A DNA stretch of 64,000 nt from Schaalia sp. 19OD2882 (GTDB lineage Bacteria > Actinomycetota > Actinomycetes > Actinomycetales > Actinomycetaceae). Both the position numbers and the translations under genes were made by a program. The DNA is taken from NCBI RefSeq assembly GCF_018986735.1, contig NZ_CP065521.1:682001-746000 (forward strand), written 5' to 3'. Position 1 is the stretch's first letter, and every line of letters starts with the position of its first letter. Of this stretch, positions 45,373 to 55,518 are shown piece by piece. The notes beneath the pieces are model-generated. The model was not told the origin of the DNA. It did not search any database and saw only the letters and a list, made by a program, of their open reading frames with translations.

Positions 45373-47118
45373 ATGTCCTCCGCAGCCCCACCACGGCCTG
45401 CCGGCGCGGCGCCCACACGCGCCCCGGCCACCACGCGCACAAAGGTCCGACAGGACCCGGTCACCGTCATCATCGTCGCGTTGGTCTCCCTGATCCTCTT
45501 CCTCCTCGTCCTGCTGCCGCTGGGCACCGTCCTGGCCCGCGCCTTCTCACCCGACGGGGCGGCGGTCCTCACAGGAATCTTCGACACCGCCTCCCACCGG
45601 GCGATCATCGTCAACACCCTGGTCCTGGGAATCGTCGTCGGCACGGTGGGAACCGTGCTCGGCTTCTTCCTCGCCTTCGTCCAGGCGCGGGTGGACCTGC
45701 CCGGGAAGAAGATCCTGCACCTCATCTGCCTCATCCCGATCGTCTCCCCGCCCTTTGCGGTGGCGACCTCGGCGATCACCCTGTTCGGACGCAATGGCAT
45801 CATCTCCACCCAGATGCTCGGTCAGCAGTGGAACATCTACGGACTGTCCGGCCTCACCCTGGTCCTGAGCCTGTCCTTCTTCCCCGTGGCCTACATGAAC
45901 ATGCTCGGCATGCTGCGCAATCTCGACCCGGCAATGGAGGAAGCGGCCGCTTCCCTGGGCGCCTCACCGTGGACGGTGTTCCGCAGCGTCACCCTGCCGA
46001 TGCTCGTCCCCGGTTTCGCGGCCTCCTTCCTGCTGCTCTTCGTCGAAGCCATCGCAGACCTGGCCAACCCGCTGGTCATCGGCGGCGACTTCACCGTCCT
46101 GGCCTCGCGCGCCTACATCGCCGTCAACGGTGAGTACAACACGGCTGCGGGCAGCGCCTACTCGCTGGTCCTGCTGGTGCCGGCGCTGTTGGTCTTCCTC
46201 CTCCAGCGCTACTGGGCTTCCCGTTCCTCCGCGGTGACGGTGACGGGCAAGCCGACGGGGCGCGTACGCATGGTCAGCGCCTTGGCGGCGCGCATTCCCC
46301 TGGGAATCGTCACTGCGGTCCTGGCCCTCTTCGTCGTCACCATCTACGCGACCGTCATCGTCGGGGCTTTCGTCAACATCCTCGGAGTGGACAACACCTT
46401 CACCCTGAAGAACTTCGAGTACATCCTGTCGGGCATCGGCAATGACGCGATGATCGACACGACCGTCCTGGCCCTCATCGCCACGCCCATCGCCGGTCTG
46501 CTCGGCATGGTCGTCGCCTGGCTGGTCGTCGTGCGCCTCAAGGCCAGCGCCGGCCTCATGGACTTCTTGGGGATGCTCGGCCTGTCGGTGCCCGGTACCG
46601 TCATCGGCATCGGCTACCTCATCACGTACAACAAGCCGTTGATCATCGGCAGATTGCAGTTCCTTCCCGCACTGGCCGGCGGCAGCGCCGTATTCGGTGG
46701 CGCGTTGGCGATCATCCTGGTCTACGTGGCCCGCTCGATGCCTTCGGGCCAGCGTTCCGGCATCGCCAGCCTGCAGCAGGTCGACAAGAGCATCGACGAA
46801 GCCTCGACCTCTTTGGGTGCCTCGGGCCTGCAGACCTTCACCCGGGTGACCCTGCCCCTCATCCGTCCGGCCTTCATCGCCGGCCTCACCTACGCCTTCG
46901 CCAGATCAATGACGACCCTGTCGCCGATCGTCTTCATCACGACTCCGCGCACGAAGATCATGACCTCACAGATCCTCTCCGAGGTCGATGCCGGAAGATT
47001 CGGCAACGCCTTCGCCTTCTGCACGATCCTCATCGTCATCGTCATGGCCGTCATCGGACTCACCAACGTGTTGGTGAGGGACCGTTCCGTGACCTCGCAG
47101 AGCCGCGCCGGCCTGTGA
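45373..47118 (+). CDS. Fused two-domain iron ABC permease (FbpB type)
   Basis: About 581 residues. Two BPD-transport permease domains are fused, with about 12 hydrophobic helices. The first EAA-type loop is EEAAASLGASPWTVFRSVTLP and the second is DEASTSLGASGLQTFTRVTLP. Both should contact the FbpC ATPase. The N-terminal 35 residues are Pro/Ala/Thr-rich and cytoplasmic. ATG at 45373 is a best guess; an in-frame ATG at 45343 with CCGGAG upstream is the alternative. GTGA at its end overlaps an in-frame GTG of the ATPase frame. Confidence 0.88.
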   Translation: MSSAAPPRPAGAAPTRAPATTRTKVRQDPVTVIIVALVSLILFLLVLLPLGTVLARAFSPDGAAVLTGIFDTASHRAIIVNTLVLGIVVGTVGTVLGFFLAFVQARVDLPGKKILHLICLIPIVSPPFAVATSAITLFGRNGIISTQMLGQQWNIYGLSGLTLVLSLSFFPVAYMNMLGMLRNLDPAMEEAAASLGASPWTVFRSVTLPMLVPGFAASFLLLFVEAIADLANPLVIGGDFTVLASRAYIAVNGEYNTAAGSAYSLVLLVPALLVFLLQRYWASRSSAVTVTGKPTGRVRMVSALAARIPLGIVTAVLALFVVTIYATVIVGAFVNILGVDNTFTLKNFEYILSGIGNDAMIDTTVLALIATPIAGLLGMVVAWLVVVRLKASAGLMDFLGMLGLSVPGTVIGIGYLITYNKPLIIGRLQFLPALAGGSAVFGGALAIILVYVARSMPSGQRSGIASLQQVDKSIDEASTSLGASGLQTFTRVTLPLIRPAFIAGLTYAFARSMTTLSPIVFITTPRTKIMTSQILSEVDAGRFGNAFAFCTILIVIVMAVIGLTNVLVRDRSVTSQSRAGL

Positions 47119-47144
47119 GCGCGGACCACCCCAAGGAGAACAGC

Positions 47145-48326
47145 ATGTCCACCTCATCCACGACCACCTCCACCGGCGCTGCCGCCGCGAAAACCGGCGA
47201 CGACGCCACGGGCCGGCTTTCCCTGGTCTCGCTGACGAAGACCTTCGGCGACGGGGCGAATGCCGTCACCGCCGTCAACCACATCGACCTGGACATCTGC
47301 CCGGGGGAGTTCATCACCCTGCTGGGCCCGTCGGGTTGCGGCAAGACGACCACCCTGCGCATGATCGCCGGCTTCGAGGACGCCACCTCCGGTCAGGTCA
47401 TGCTCGACGGCGAGAACATGGTGACCATGCCGCCGAACAAGCGGCCCATGTCGATGGTCTTCCAGTCCTACGCACTGTTCCCGCACCTGTCGGTGCGTGA
47501 CAACGTCGCCTACGGCCTCAAGCTGCAGCGCATGCCCGCCGCCGAACTGACCGAGGCCGTCGACGTGGCCCTGGCCGCCATGAACCTCACGGCCATGGCC
47601 GACCGCGCGCCCTCGCAGCTCTCCGGCGGTCAGCAGCAGCGTGTGGCCCTGGCCCGCGCCATGGTCGTTCGCCCCAAGGTGCTCCTCTTCGACGAGCCCT
47701 TGTCGAACCTGGACGCGAAACTTCGCGTGAAGATGCGCATCGAGATCCGCCGGATGCAGCGGCGCCTGGGCATCTCCAGCGTGTACGTCACCCACGACCA
47801 GTCGGAGGCCATGGCGATGTCGGACCGAATCGTCGTCATGAACGCCGGAAGGATCGAGCAGGTGGCCCCGCCCTCGGAGATCTACCTGCACCCGGCCTCC
47901 GTCTTCGTGGCGGACTTCGTGGGCCGCGCGAACTTCCTCGCCTGCGAGGTCCTGGAGGCCTCGGCCGGGGACACGGTGCGGGTGCGCACCCTGGGGGCGG
48001 ACATCGACGTGCCCGCCGAACCTGAGGCCCGCCGCGCCGCGAAGGCGGGGGAGGAAGTCGTCCTCATGGTTCGACCCGAGTCCCTGCGTCTGTCTCCTGT
48101 CGACGAGGCCCCCCAGGCCCTTACCGGCTCGCTGGGGCAGATCGTCACCAGCGTCTTCTACGGCGAGACCGTCGAGTACGAGATCGAGACCGAGTTCGGT
48201 TCCTTGGTCTGTGTGGTCCCCGACCCGAAGGCCGACGACCTCCTGGAGGAGGGGCGAGTGGTGCGCCTTTCCGTGGAGGCGGACAAGGCCTGGCTGCTCA
48301 AGTCCGGGCAGTCCGCGAGCGCCTGA
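47145..48326 (+). CDS. Iron ABC transporter ATP-binding protein (FbpC type)
   Basis: 393 residues. Walker A is GPSGCGKTTTLRMIAG, Q-loop VFQSYALFPHLSVRDNVAYGL, signature QLSGGQQQRVALARAM, Walker B VLLFDEPLSNLDAKLR, switch His in VTHDQSEAMA. A C-terminal TOBE domain (about 290-390) is present. The length matches the CUT1/FbpC group. ATG at 47145 with AAGGAG six bases upstream is preferred over the GTG at 47115 that overlaps the permease stop. The first 30 residues are Ser/Thr/Ala-rich and unusual for the family. Confidence 0.92.
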   Translation: MSTSSTTTSTGAAAAKTGDDATGRLSLVSLTKTFGDGANAVTAVNHIDLDICPGEFITLLGPSGCGKTTTLRMIAGFEDATSGQVMLDGENMVTMPPNKRPMSMVFQSYALFPHLSVRDNVAYGLKLQRMPAAELTEAVDVALAAMNLTAMADRAPSQLSGGQQQRVALARAMVVRPKVLLFDEPLSNLDAKLRVKMRIEIRRMQRRLGISSVYVTHDQSEAMAMSDRIVVMNAGRIEQVAPPSEIYLHPASVFVADFVGRANFLACEVLEASAGDTVRVRTLGADIDVPAEPEARRAAKAGEEVVLMVRPESLRLSPVDEAPQALTGSLGQIVTSVFYGETVEYEIETEFGSLVCVVPDPKADDLLEEGRVVRLSVEADKAWLLKSGQSASA

Positions 48327-48388
48327 AAGCCTGGAAGCGCGAGGCGGTCAAGGCCCGCATTGTGTTGCTCGGGACGGGTGGGAAGGGG

Positions 48389-49030
48389 TCACAGGTCGCG
48401 TCCTCGGTACAGCACCGTCGACACGATGGCGGAGAGCGCGAGGACGACGAGGGCGCCGGCGATGCACACGGGCAGGGCCCACGGCGTTGCGAAGATCTCG
48501 GTCATGGAGGTGATGGCGTCGGGGAACTGCTTGAGCAGGGCCACTCCACCGAAGATGGCGACCATGGTGGCGCCCAGCGCCCACATGCCGGTGCGTGCGT
48601 GGCCGAGTGCGTAGAGGAAGGGCATCTGAATGCCGCACACGAGGCAGGTCACCAGAAGCGCCACTGCGAGTCCGCCGAGGGATTCCCGTAGTGGGGTGTC
48701 GACCTCGCCGGGGAACAGGGCGTGTCCGCCGAAGAGGACCGCCAGGCCGAAGAGGATCGATGCAGCCGCGACGAGGGCGATGAGGAGGTGGCGTCCGGCC
48801 ACGATTCGACTTCGCGTGATCGGCAGGATCTCTCCGAGCGTCGTCAGGTTCGAGCGTTCGTCGATGGCGAAGAGCCTTGAGGGGAGGAACATCGTCGTCG
48901 TGGCGGCGATGACGGGCGAGTAGGCGATGCCCTCGCCACCGTTGACGGCGATGTTCATCGTGATGAAGATCAGGACGACGACCGCGAAGGTCTGCAGGGT
49001 CGGTGCATGCGCCGAGATGTCCAGGCGCAT
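48389..49030 (-). CDS. ABC-2-type permease, probably frameshifted at its 5' end
   Basis: 213 residues from the internal ATG at 49030, with six hydrophobic helices and no ribosome binding site. A strong site (AAAGGAG) instead precedes an ATG at 49050 that is out of frame: it opens MRRSSTP and stops after 26 codons. Restoring one C after 49042 would give MRRLINTMRLDIS running into this protein, a natural ABC-2 permease start. Either the gene carries a one-base deletion or the sequence has an error. It is the last gene of the GntR-ATPase-permease operon. Confidence 0.75.
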   Translation of the reverse strand: MRLDISAHAPTLQTFAVVVLIFITMNIAVNGGEGIAYSPVIAATTTMFLPSRLFAIDERSNLTTLGEILPITRSRIVAGRHLLIALVAAASILFGLAVLFGGHALFPGEVDTPLRESLGGLAVALLVTCLVCGIQMPFLYALGHARTGMWALGATMVAIFGGVALLKQFPDAITSMTEIFATPWALPVCIAGALVVLALSAIVSTVLYRGRDL

Positions 49031-49051
49031 GGTGTTGATGAGCGGCGCATG

Positions 49052-49984
49052 TCAGTGCTCCTTTGTGGTGGAGGTCGAGATGTCGGTCCGTGGTCGACCG
49101 TCGTCGCGGATGAATGAGGCGACGGCCTCGTCGAGCTGCGCCGTCTCGATGACGACCTGCGGGCCGAAGACCGCCGTGTCGCCGACGCGAACAAGGCCCT
49201 CGAAGGAGCCCGAGTGCTCGCGCATTCCGATCAGGGCCGCCCGCGAAGGACCATCGAGGAGGGACAGCGGGCCGCGTGCGATGACGAAACCTTCCTCGAA
49301 GTCGACCATGGAGCCTTCGAAGCAGGTGCGGCCGGCGCCGATGATGTGAAGGTGATCGGCGATCCGTTCGAGGTCGGAGGTGATGTGAGTCGAGAAGAGG
49401 ATCGTGCGTCCTTCGTCGACGAGGTATTCGCGGAACACGTCGAGGACGTCGAGGCGCGCGACCGGGTCGAGTCCGGAGGTCGGCTCGTCGAGGATGAGCA
49501 GTTCGGGCCGGTGGGCGAGCGCCAGGGCGAGCTGGAGTTTGACTCCTTGGCCGCGAGAGAGGTTGCGGACCTTGGTGTGCGTCGGTACGTCCATGCGCCG
49601 CAGCAGGGATTCGTAGTAGGGCTGGTCCCAGGTCGGGTAGAAGCGCGCCAGGGTTCGCGCGGCAGAGTCCGCAGTCCACTCCGTCGACAGGGCGAGGGCG
49701 TCCAGGACGACGCCGATCCGCTCATGGCAGGCGCCCGTAGCGTTTCCGAGTACGCGAATGGATCCGGAATCGATCGAGGTCATGCCGAGCATCGCCTTGA
49801 TGGTCGTCGTCTTGCCGGCACCGTTTGGACCGACGAATCCGGTGACCAGGCCGGCGGGCACATGCATGTCGAGAGGGCCCAGGGTGAAGGTCCCCTGCGT
49901 GCGCACGACTCTGTGGAGACTGATGGCGTCGTCGGCCCCGACTGCTGCCTGTGCGGCGGGGGAGGTCACTGTTGGACGTTCCAT
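49052..49984 (-). CDS. ABC transporter ATP-binding protein
   Basis: 310 residues. Walker A is GPNGAGKTTTIKAMLGM, signature NLSRGQGVKLQLALALAHRPELLILDEP, and switch His in FSTHITSDLERI. A C-terminal 75-residue extension is seen in exporters of the YtrB/BcrA group. It overlaps the GntR gene by 19 bases; AAAGGA lies nine bases before the ATG. Together with the next permease it probably exports an envelope-active compound or lipid. The substrate is unknown. Confidence 0.9.
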   Translation of the reverse strand: MERPTVTSPAAQAAVGADDAISLHRVVRTQGTFTLGPLDMHVPAGLVTGFVGPNGAGKTTTIKAMLGMTSIDSGSIRVLGNATGACHERIGVVLDALALSTEWTADSAARTLARFYPTWDQPYYESLLRRMDVPTHTKVRNLSRGQGVKLQLALALAHRPELLILDEPTSGLDPVARLDVLDVFREYLVDEGRTILFSTHITSDLERIADHLHIIGAGRTCFEGSMVDFEEGFVIARGPLSLLDGPSRAALIGMREHSGSFEGLVRVGDTAVFGPQVVIETAQLDEAVASFIRDDGRPRTDISTSTTKEH

Positions 49985-50343
49985 CGCTGAATCATCCTTT
50001 CGTTGAGTTCTGTCGCGTCGAGGCCTGCAAGCCGGGCGTCGGCAATGGCGTCGTCGAGGTGGTGGTCGATCCGTGCGAGCAGGCGCTCGCGGGTTTCGTC
50101 TGCGTCCTGGGGCAGGACGAAGGAGCCTCGGCCCGCCTGGTTGCCGATGAGGCCCTGGGCGGCCAGGTCGTTGTAGGCGCGAGTGGTCGTGATCAGGGAG
50201 ACCTCCAGGTCGGCCGCCAGTTGGCGCAGCGACGGCAACGGGGTTCCCGGCGCAAGGTCGCCCGACCAGATCGCTTCGCGGATCTGGGTGACGATCTGTT
50301 CGTACATGGGGGTCCCGGAGGTGCGGGAGAGAATGATGTGCAC
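49966..50343 (-). CDS. GntR family regulator, YtrA subfamily
   Basis: 125 residues from GTG 50343. The winged helix reads [52 protein letters not shown] short helical tail completes the YtrA architecture. The promoter is unusually clear: TTGCAC, 17 bases, TATAAA (minus strand 50378-50373 and 50355-50350), then six bases to the GTG, so the message starts at the start codon. An in-frame ATG at 50361 lies upstream of the -10 and is rejected. It should repress its own operon. Confidence 0.87.
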   Translation of the reverse strand: MHIILSRTSGTPMYEQIVTQIREAIWSGDLAPGTPLPSLRQLAADLEVSLITTTRAYNDLAAQGLIGNQAGRGSFVLPQDADETRERLLARIDHHLDDAIADARLAGLDATELNERMIQRWNVQQ

Positions 50344-50378
50344 ATACTGTTTATATCGCATATGGACAGCATGTGCAA
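50336..50378 (-). promoter_or_regulatory. Promoter of the second GntR-ABC operon
   Basis: On the minus strand TTGCAC (50378-50373) and TATAAA (50355-50350) are separated by 17 bases. ATGTGCACAT, a ten-base palindrome at 50336-50345, covers the predicted transcription start and start codon and is a likely operator. Confidence 0.7.
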
Positions 50379-50492
50379 TATGTACGGTGGCTCGGAGTTC
50401 GGACCGACCCACCCGTGCCGCTCCGGTCGCATGTGGGCCAAGATCCGCAGTGCCCGCCGAACCAGCACCCCCGCATCCACTACGCTGTCAGG

Positions 50493-51611
50493 GTGACCAT
50501 TGAGTTCAGCGAAGAGATCCAGTCCCTGCGCGCGACGATGGAGAACATCCTCGCCGTCGTCCAGCCCGAGCGTCTGCGCACCCAGATCGCCGAGCTCTCC
50601 GACAAAGCCGCGGCCCCCGACCTGTGGGACGACCCGGCCAAGGCCCAGGAAGTCACCTCTGCACTGAGCCACCGCCAGAGCGAACTCGACCGCGTGACGA
50701 AGATGGTCGAGCGCATCGACGACCTCGAAGCCATGGTCGACATGGCGGGGGAGGACCCCGACGAGGCCGCCGAAATCCTCTCCGAGGCCGAAGGCGACCT
50801 CACCTCCCTCAAATCCGACATCTCCGACCTGGAGATCCGCACCCTGCTGGACGGCGAGTACGACGAACGCAACGCCGTCGTCACCATCCGAAGCGGTGCC
50901 GGAGGCGTCGACGCCGCGGACTTCGCCGAGATCCTCCTGCGCATGTACCTGCGTTGGGCCGAACGACACGGCTACCCCACGAAGGTCATGGACACCTCCT
51001 ACGCCGAAGAGGCGGGGTTGAAGTCCGCCACCTTCGAAGTCCAGGCGCCCTACGCCTACGGCACCCTGTCCGTGGAGGCCGGCACGCACCGCCTGGTGCG
51101 CATCAGCCCCTTCGACAACCAGGGACGCCGCCAGACCTCCTTCGCGGCGGTCGAAGTCATTCCGCTGATCGAGTCCACCGACCACATCGAGATCCCCGAG
51201 ACCGAACTCAAGATCGACGTCTTCCGCTCCTCTGGCCCCGGCGGCCAGTCGGTCAACACCACGGACTCCGCCGTGCGCATGACCCACATCCCCACCGGCA
51301 TCGTCGTGTCCATGCAGGACGAGAAATCGCAGATCCAGAACCGCGCCGCAGCGCTTCGGGTCCTCCAGTCGCGTCTGCTGCTGCTCAAGAAGCAGGAGGA
51401 GGACGCCAAGAAGAAGGAGCTGGCCGGCGACGTCAAGGCCTCCTGGGGGGACCAGATGCGCTCCTACGTCCTGCAGCCCTATCAGATGGTCAAGGACCTG
51501 CGCACCGAACACGAATCCGGCAACCCCCAGTCCGTCTTCGAAGGCGAGATCGACGACTTCATCAACGCCGGCATCCGCTGGCGCAAGAACCAGCAGGCGG
51601 AACAGGACTGA
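50493..51611 (+). CDS. prfB: Peptide chain release factor 2
   Basis: 372 residues. It terminates translation at UGA and UAA. The stop-recognition tripeptide is SPF (205-207), and the GGQ peptidyl-hydrolysis motif is at 250-252 in [18 protein letters not shown]. The frame is continuous, so there is no programmed +1 frameshift as in E. coli. GTG at 50493 follows TACGCT and six bases, so the message is leaderless. Position just upstream of ftsEX and smpB is the usual actinobacterial order. Confidence 0.97.
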   Translation: MTIEFSEEIQSLRATMENILAVVQPERLRTQIAELSDKAAAPDLWDDPAKAQEVTSALSHRQSELDRVTKMVERIDDLEAMVDMAGEDPDEAAEILSEAEGDLTSLKSDISDLEIRTLLDGEYDERNAVVTIRSGAGGVDAADFAEILLRMYLRWAERHGYPTKVMDTSYAEEAGLKSATFEVQAPYAYGTLSVEAGTHRLVRISPFDNQGRRQTSFAAVEVIPLIESTDHIEIPETELKIDVFRSSGPGGQSVNTTDSAVRMTHIPTGIVVSMQDEKSQIQNRAAALRVLQSRLLLLKKQEEDAKKKELAGDVKASWGDQMRSYVLQPYQMVKDLRTEHESGNPQSVFEGEIDDFINAGIRWRKNQQAEQD

Positions 51612-51818
51612 CCCTGCCCGCATCTCGCGGCGCCCTTGCCGCGATCCTTCACCAGGCGCGCGCCCCACGTGCCGCTGCCGCCGGTCGCCGCTGCCCGGGG
51701 ACGGGAGCCGGGGGCCGGACAACATGTCGAGGACCGGGAGTTTCGCGTGTCGCGCCAAGGCCTCCCGAAGCCTCCCGCATACGCTGAACGGGACCATGAC
51801 CCCGACCCGGACGGCCCC

Positions 51819-52508
51819 ATGATTCGCTTCGACGATGTCTCGATGGTGTACACACCTGGCGCTCGCCCCGCCCTGGACCACGTGTCCCTGGAGGTGGAAC
51901 GAGAGGAGTTCGTCTTCCTGGTCGGCAAGTCCGGCTCCGGGAAGTCCACCTTCCTCCAACTGGTCATGCGTGAGATCAAGGCGACCGACGGACACGTGTG
52001 GGTCCTGGGCCAGGACGTCGGCAAACTCTCACGCTGGGCAGTGCCCAAATTGCGACGCAAGGTCGGTACCGTCTTCCAGGACTTCCGCCTGCTGCCCTCC
52101 AAGACGGTCTTCGAGAACGTCGCCCTGACCATGCAGGTCATCGGCAAACCCCGGCACGCCATCGAGACCGCCGTGCCCGAGGTCCTCGACCTGGTGGGCC
52201 TCAAGGGCAAGGAAGGGCGCCGCCCCCACGAACTGTCCGGCGGTGAGGAACAGCGTGTGGCCATTGCCCGCGCCATGGTCAACCGCCCCCAGCTGCTGCT
52301 GGCCGACGAGCCCACCGGCAACCTGGACCCCGACACCTCTTTGGGCATCATGAGGGTCCTGGACCGGATCAACCGCACGGGCACCACCGTGGTCATGGCC
52401 ACCCATGACGCCACAATCGTCAATCAGATGCGCATGCGTGTCATCGAGCTCGAAGGCGGCCGCGTCATCCGCGACCAGACCGGCGGCGTCTACGGAGAGG
52501 CCAGGTGA
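51819..52508 (+). CDS. ftsE: Cell-division ATP-binding protein FtsE
   Basis: 229 residues. Walker A is [15 protein letters not shown]-loop [19 protein letters not shown], signature [16 protein letters not shown], Walker [14 protein letters not shown], and His in [10 protein letters not shown]. FtsEX transmits a cell-division signal across the membrane to a peptidoglycan hydrolase. A -10-like TACGCT ends at 51785, so the leader would be about 27 bases with no clear ribosome binding site. The end overlaps ftsX by GTGA. Confidence 0.96.
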   Translation: MIRFDDVSMVYTPGARPALDHVSLEVEREEFVFLVGKSGSGKSTFLQLVMREIKATDGHVWVLGQDVGKLSRWAVPKLRRKVGTVFQDFRLLPSKTVFENVALTMQVIGKPRHAIETAVPEVLDLVGLKGKEGRRPHELSGGEEQRVAIARAMVNRPQLLLADEPTGNLDPDTSLGIMRVLDRINRTGTTVVMATHDATIVNQMRMRVIELEGGRVIRDQTGGVYGEAR

Positions 52509-53425
52509 GGGCAGTGCTGCGCTACGTGTTCTCCGAAGTCGGCAAGGGCCTGGCCCGCAACCGCGCGATGACCCTGGCGGTCATCATCGTCACCTTTGTT
52601 TCACTGCTCTTCGTCGGCGTGGCGGGCCTGGCCCAGATGCAGGTCGGCAAGATGAAGTCCAACTGGTACGACAAGATCGAGGTCTCGATCTACATGTGTG
52701 CCATCCAGGACGCCACTCCCGCCTGCAACGGCACCGAGGCCAGCGCCGAACAGATCGCCGCCGTGCGCTCCAAACTCAAGTCCCCCGAGATCGCCCCCCT
52801 GATCAAAGAGGTCTACGAGGAATCCAAGGAGGAGGCCTTCAAGGCCTTCACCGAACAGCTCGGTGACTCCGCCATCGGCCAGTGGACCACCGTGGACATG
52901 ATGTCGGTGTCCTTCCGCATCAAACTGGTCAATCCCGAGCAGTATCCCCTCATCAAGGAGCACTTCGCCGGACAGGAAGGGGTCTCCGAGGTCCGCGACC
53001 AGTCGGAGGTCATCGAACCCCTCTTCGCCGCCCTCGACATGGCCAAGAACCTGTCGCTGGGTCTGGCGGCCGTGATGATCGTGGCCGCGATCCTGCTCAT
53101 CACGACGACCATCCGCCTGTCGGCCATGAGTCGTGAACGTGAAACCTCCATCATGCGCCTGGTGGGTGCCTCCTCCCTGTTCATCCAGGCACCCTTCATG
53201 ATCGAAGGCGCTTTGGCGGCTGTCGTCGGCTCCCTGCTGTCGGTGGGCGCCCTCTTCGCCGGAGTCCACTTCCTCGTGGCCGGCTGGCTGGCCCCCACCT
53301 TCCAGTGGATCACTTTCGTCGGCACCACCGAGGTGTGGATCATGACTCCGGTCCTCGTGGGCGCCGCCGTTCTGCTGGCACTGTTCGCCTCGATGGTGTC
53401 CTTGGCCAAGTACACGAAGATCTGA
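52505..53425 (+). CDS. ftsX: Cell-division membrane protein FtsX
   Basis: 306 residues. An N-terminal helix (about 22-44), an extracellular loop of about 130 residues that includes two Cys (in YMCAIQDATPACNG), and three C-terminal helices (about 181-203, 232-255 and 277-300) give the usual four-helix FtsX topology. The GTG start overlaps the ftsE stop. The large loop should contact the M23 hydrolase encoded next. Confidence 0.95.
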   Translation: MRAVLRYVFSEVGKGLARNRAMTLAVIIVTFVSLLFVGVAGLAQMQVGKMKSNWYDKIEVSIYMCAIQDATPACNGTEASAEQIAAVRSKLKSPEIAPLIKEVYEESKEEAFKAFTEQLGDSAIGQWTTVDMMSVSFRIKLVNPEQYPLIKEHFAGQEGVSEVRDQSEVIEPLFAALDMAKNLSLGLAAVMIVAAILLITTTIRLSAMSRERETSIMRLVGASSLFIQAPFMIEGALAAVVGSLLSVGALFAGVHFLVAGWLAPTFQWITFVGTTEVWIMTPVLVGAAVLLALFASMVSLAKYTKI

Positions 53426-53442
53426 GCCGAGGAGGTCCAGCC

Positions 53443-54744
53443 GTGCGCATGTCACTCAGATCCCGCCGCCCCGCCCTCGTACCGGGTGGACGAGGCCGGT
53501 GGCTGGCGGCCGCCGCAGTCGTTGCCCTGGCCGGCGCCTCACTCGGGTGGACTCCGCTCGCCCGGGCCGATGACTGGGACGACGCCGCCAACGCCGAGGC
53601 CGCCGCCGCCCAGCGCGTCGCCCAACTCAAGGCGGATCTGCAGGGCATCGACGCGACCCTCGCGCAGGTCTACCTGGACCTGGACGCCCTCACGCAGCAG
53701 ATCCCCGTCGCCGAGAAGCAACTCGAAGATGCGCGCACCGCCCAGGACAGTGCCGAACGCGACCATGAGGTCGCACTCGGACAATTGGACTCCTCACGCG
53801 CCGAACAGGAAAGACTTGCGCGCCAGATCGAGGAGGCGGAGAAGCAGCAGGCGGACGCCACCCGCACCATCGGCGGCCTCGCCCGCGAGCTCTACCGGGG
53901 CGGCACGCCCAACGCCATGGTCGTCGCCATGACCGCGCAGACCCCCGCCCAGCTCGGCCAACGCGCCGCCATGGCTGAAGCCGCCGCACGCAGCCAGGAC
54001 CGCGCCCTCGGATCCGCGCTGGGTGCCCAGTCCACCACCCGCAACCGCAAGGCGCGTCAGGAGGCCACCACGGCCCGCGTCGCCGACCTGGAGGCCAAGG
54101 CCGCTGCCGCTGCCGCCCAGGCGAAGGAAGCGGCAGCCCAGGCGAAGGCCAAGGTCGAGGAACTCGACTCCCTCAAGGCCTCGGCCGAGGCGAAGAAGAA
54201 GGAATGGGACGCCAAGAAGGCTGACGCCACCAAACAACTGTCCAAATGGGAGGCCGAACACAAGGCCGCCCAGGACAAGTTGGCGGCAATCGACGCCGAG
54301 AACCGCCGCAACAACGTGGTCTACACCCAGTCCAGTGCCGGAGGAGGCCCCTTCGGTTCACCCCTGCCGATCTCACTGGTCGTCACCTCACCCTTCGGAT
54401 GGCGGGTCCACCCGGTGCTCGGCATCGAACGCTTCCACAACGGCACCGACTTCGCCGCCGACTGCGGCACGCCGGTCCTGTCGATCGGCGGGGGAGTGGT
54501 CAGCGCCGTCACCTTCGAGGAAGCCGGCGGCAACGTCGTCTACGTCAGCCACGGCATGGTCGGCGGCTCGTCCATGTCCTCCGCATACGTCCACCTGCAG
54601 TCCGTCAACGTCTCCGTCGGGCAGACCGTGGCCCCGGGAACAGTCGTCGGCGAGGTCGGGACCACCGGCTACTCCACCGGCTGCCACCTGCACCTGTCGG
54701 TCATGCAGGACGGTGCCGACGTTGACCCGATGGGCTGGCTGTAG
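53443..54744 (+). CDS. M23 peptidoglycan endopeptidase with coiled coil (FtsEX effector)
   Basis: 433 residues. A signal peptide (about 1-40) is followed by an Ala/Glu/Gln/Lys-rich coiled coil (about 42-285). The LytM/M23 domain (about 305-433) has the zinc ligands in FHNGTDFAA and HLHLSVM. The architecture is that of EnvC/PcsB/RipC-type hydrolases that FtsEX activates, and its place 17 bases after ftsX supports that. GTG at 53443 has GGAGG seven bases upstream. Both Zn-site His and Asp are present, so it should be an active enzyme, unlike degenerate EnvC. Confidence 0.92.
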   Translation: MRMSLRSRRPALVPGGRGRWLAAAAVVALAGASLGWTPLARADDWDDAANAEAAAAQRVAQLKADLQGIDATLAQVYLDLDALTQQIPVAEKQLEDARTAQDSAERDHEVALGQLDSSRAEQERLARQIEEAEKQQADATRTIGGLARELYRGGTPNAMVVAMTAQTPAQLGQRAAMAEAAARSQDRALGSALGAQSTTRNRKARQEATTARVADLEAKAAAAAAQAKEAAAQAKAKVEELDSLKASAEAKKKEWDAKKADATKQLSKWEAEHKAAQDKLAAIDAENRRNNVVYTQSSAGGGPFGSPLPISLVVTSPFGWRVHPVLGIERFHNGTDFAADCGTPVLSIGGGVVSAVTFEEAGGNVVYVSHGMVGGSSMSSAYVHLQSVNVSVGQTVAPGTVVGEVGTTGYSTGCHLHLSVMQDGADVDPMGWL

Positions 54745-54849
54745 CACAATCGCATGTCCGCCCTCGTGGCGCGCCAAAGGTGCGCCCGTCCTCGACCGGC
54801 GAGGACGCTCCGGGGCCCAACGGTCACGCCGCACGAAGGAGGCCGAGAC

Positions 54850-55377
54850 GTGCCCAAGGAATGGAAGAAGCCAAAGCCCACAGAGGGTGAGCGTCGAAAG
54901 GCCGCTTCGGATGCGAAGAAGACGATTGCGCGCAACAAGAAGGCCCGTCACGACTACCTCATCGAGGACTCGTGGGAGGCTGGCCTGGTGCTGACCGGCA
55001 CCGAGGTCAAAGCTCTGCGGATGGGGCGTGCCTCGCTGGTCGACAGCTGGGTCGAGATCAAGGACGGCGAGGCCTGGCTCTACGGGGCCAACATCCCCAT
55101 GTACTCGCAAGGGTCGTGGAACAACCACACTCCCACCCGCAAACGCAAACTGCTGCTGCACAGGCTGGAGATCGAGCGGCTGGAACAGCGGGTGCAGGCC
55201 AAGGGTTTCACCATCGTGCCGCTGGAGCTGTACTTCATCGGCGGACGCGCCAAGGTCGAGATCGCCTTGGCCAAGGGCAAGCAGGAATTCGACAAGCGGC
55301 ACGCCCTGCGTGAAGCCCAGGACAAGCGCGAGGCCGAACGCGCCATGCGCCGCTACGTCAAGCAGGCGCGGCACTGA
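54850..55377 (+). CDS. smpB: SsrA-binding protein SmpB
   Basis: 175 residues. It escorts tmRNA to stalled ribosomes. The OB-fold core has [29 protein letters not shown], then [14 protein letters not shown] and [13 protein letters not shown]. The basic C-terminal tail ([25 protein letters not shown]) reaches the decoding centre. GTG at 54850 with AAGGAGG six bases upstream is clear. Its RNA partner is encoded 4.2 kb downstream. Confidence 0.97.
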   Translation: MPKEWKKPKPTEGERRKAASDAKKTIARNKKARHDYLIEDSWEAGLVLTGTEVKALRMGRASLVDSWVEIKDGEAWLYGANIPMYSQGSWNNHTPTRKRKLLLHRLEIERLEQRVQAKGFTIVPLELYFIGGRAKVEIALAKGKQEFDKRHALREAQDKREAERAMRRYVKQARH

Positions 55378-55453
55378 GTCCGCGTGGCTCGGGGGCGCTC
55401 CGGGTCGCAGGCCGGTCGAAGTCGCAGGTTGGTCGAAACTGTCGCACGCAATG

Positions 55454-55487
55454 AAGAGGTGGCACCCCTTGCGGGGTGCCACCTCTT
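55454..55487. terminator. Bidirectional terminator between smpB and the Met-rich lipoprotein gene
   Basis: A perfect 15-base stem (arms 55454-55468 and 55473-55487) closes a TTGC loop. It begins AAGAGG and ends CCTCTT, so T-rich ends serve both converging genes. Confidence 0.85.
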
Positions 55488-55518
55488 GCTGTGACGGCCG
55501 AGCGCCGAGAGCGAGTCC

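Noticed and set aside
50493..51611. Programmed +1 frameshift in prfB
   Set aside because: The reading frame is continuous from GTG to stop with no in-frame TGA near codon 25.
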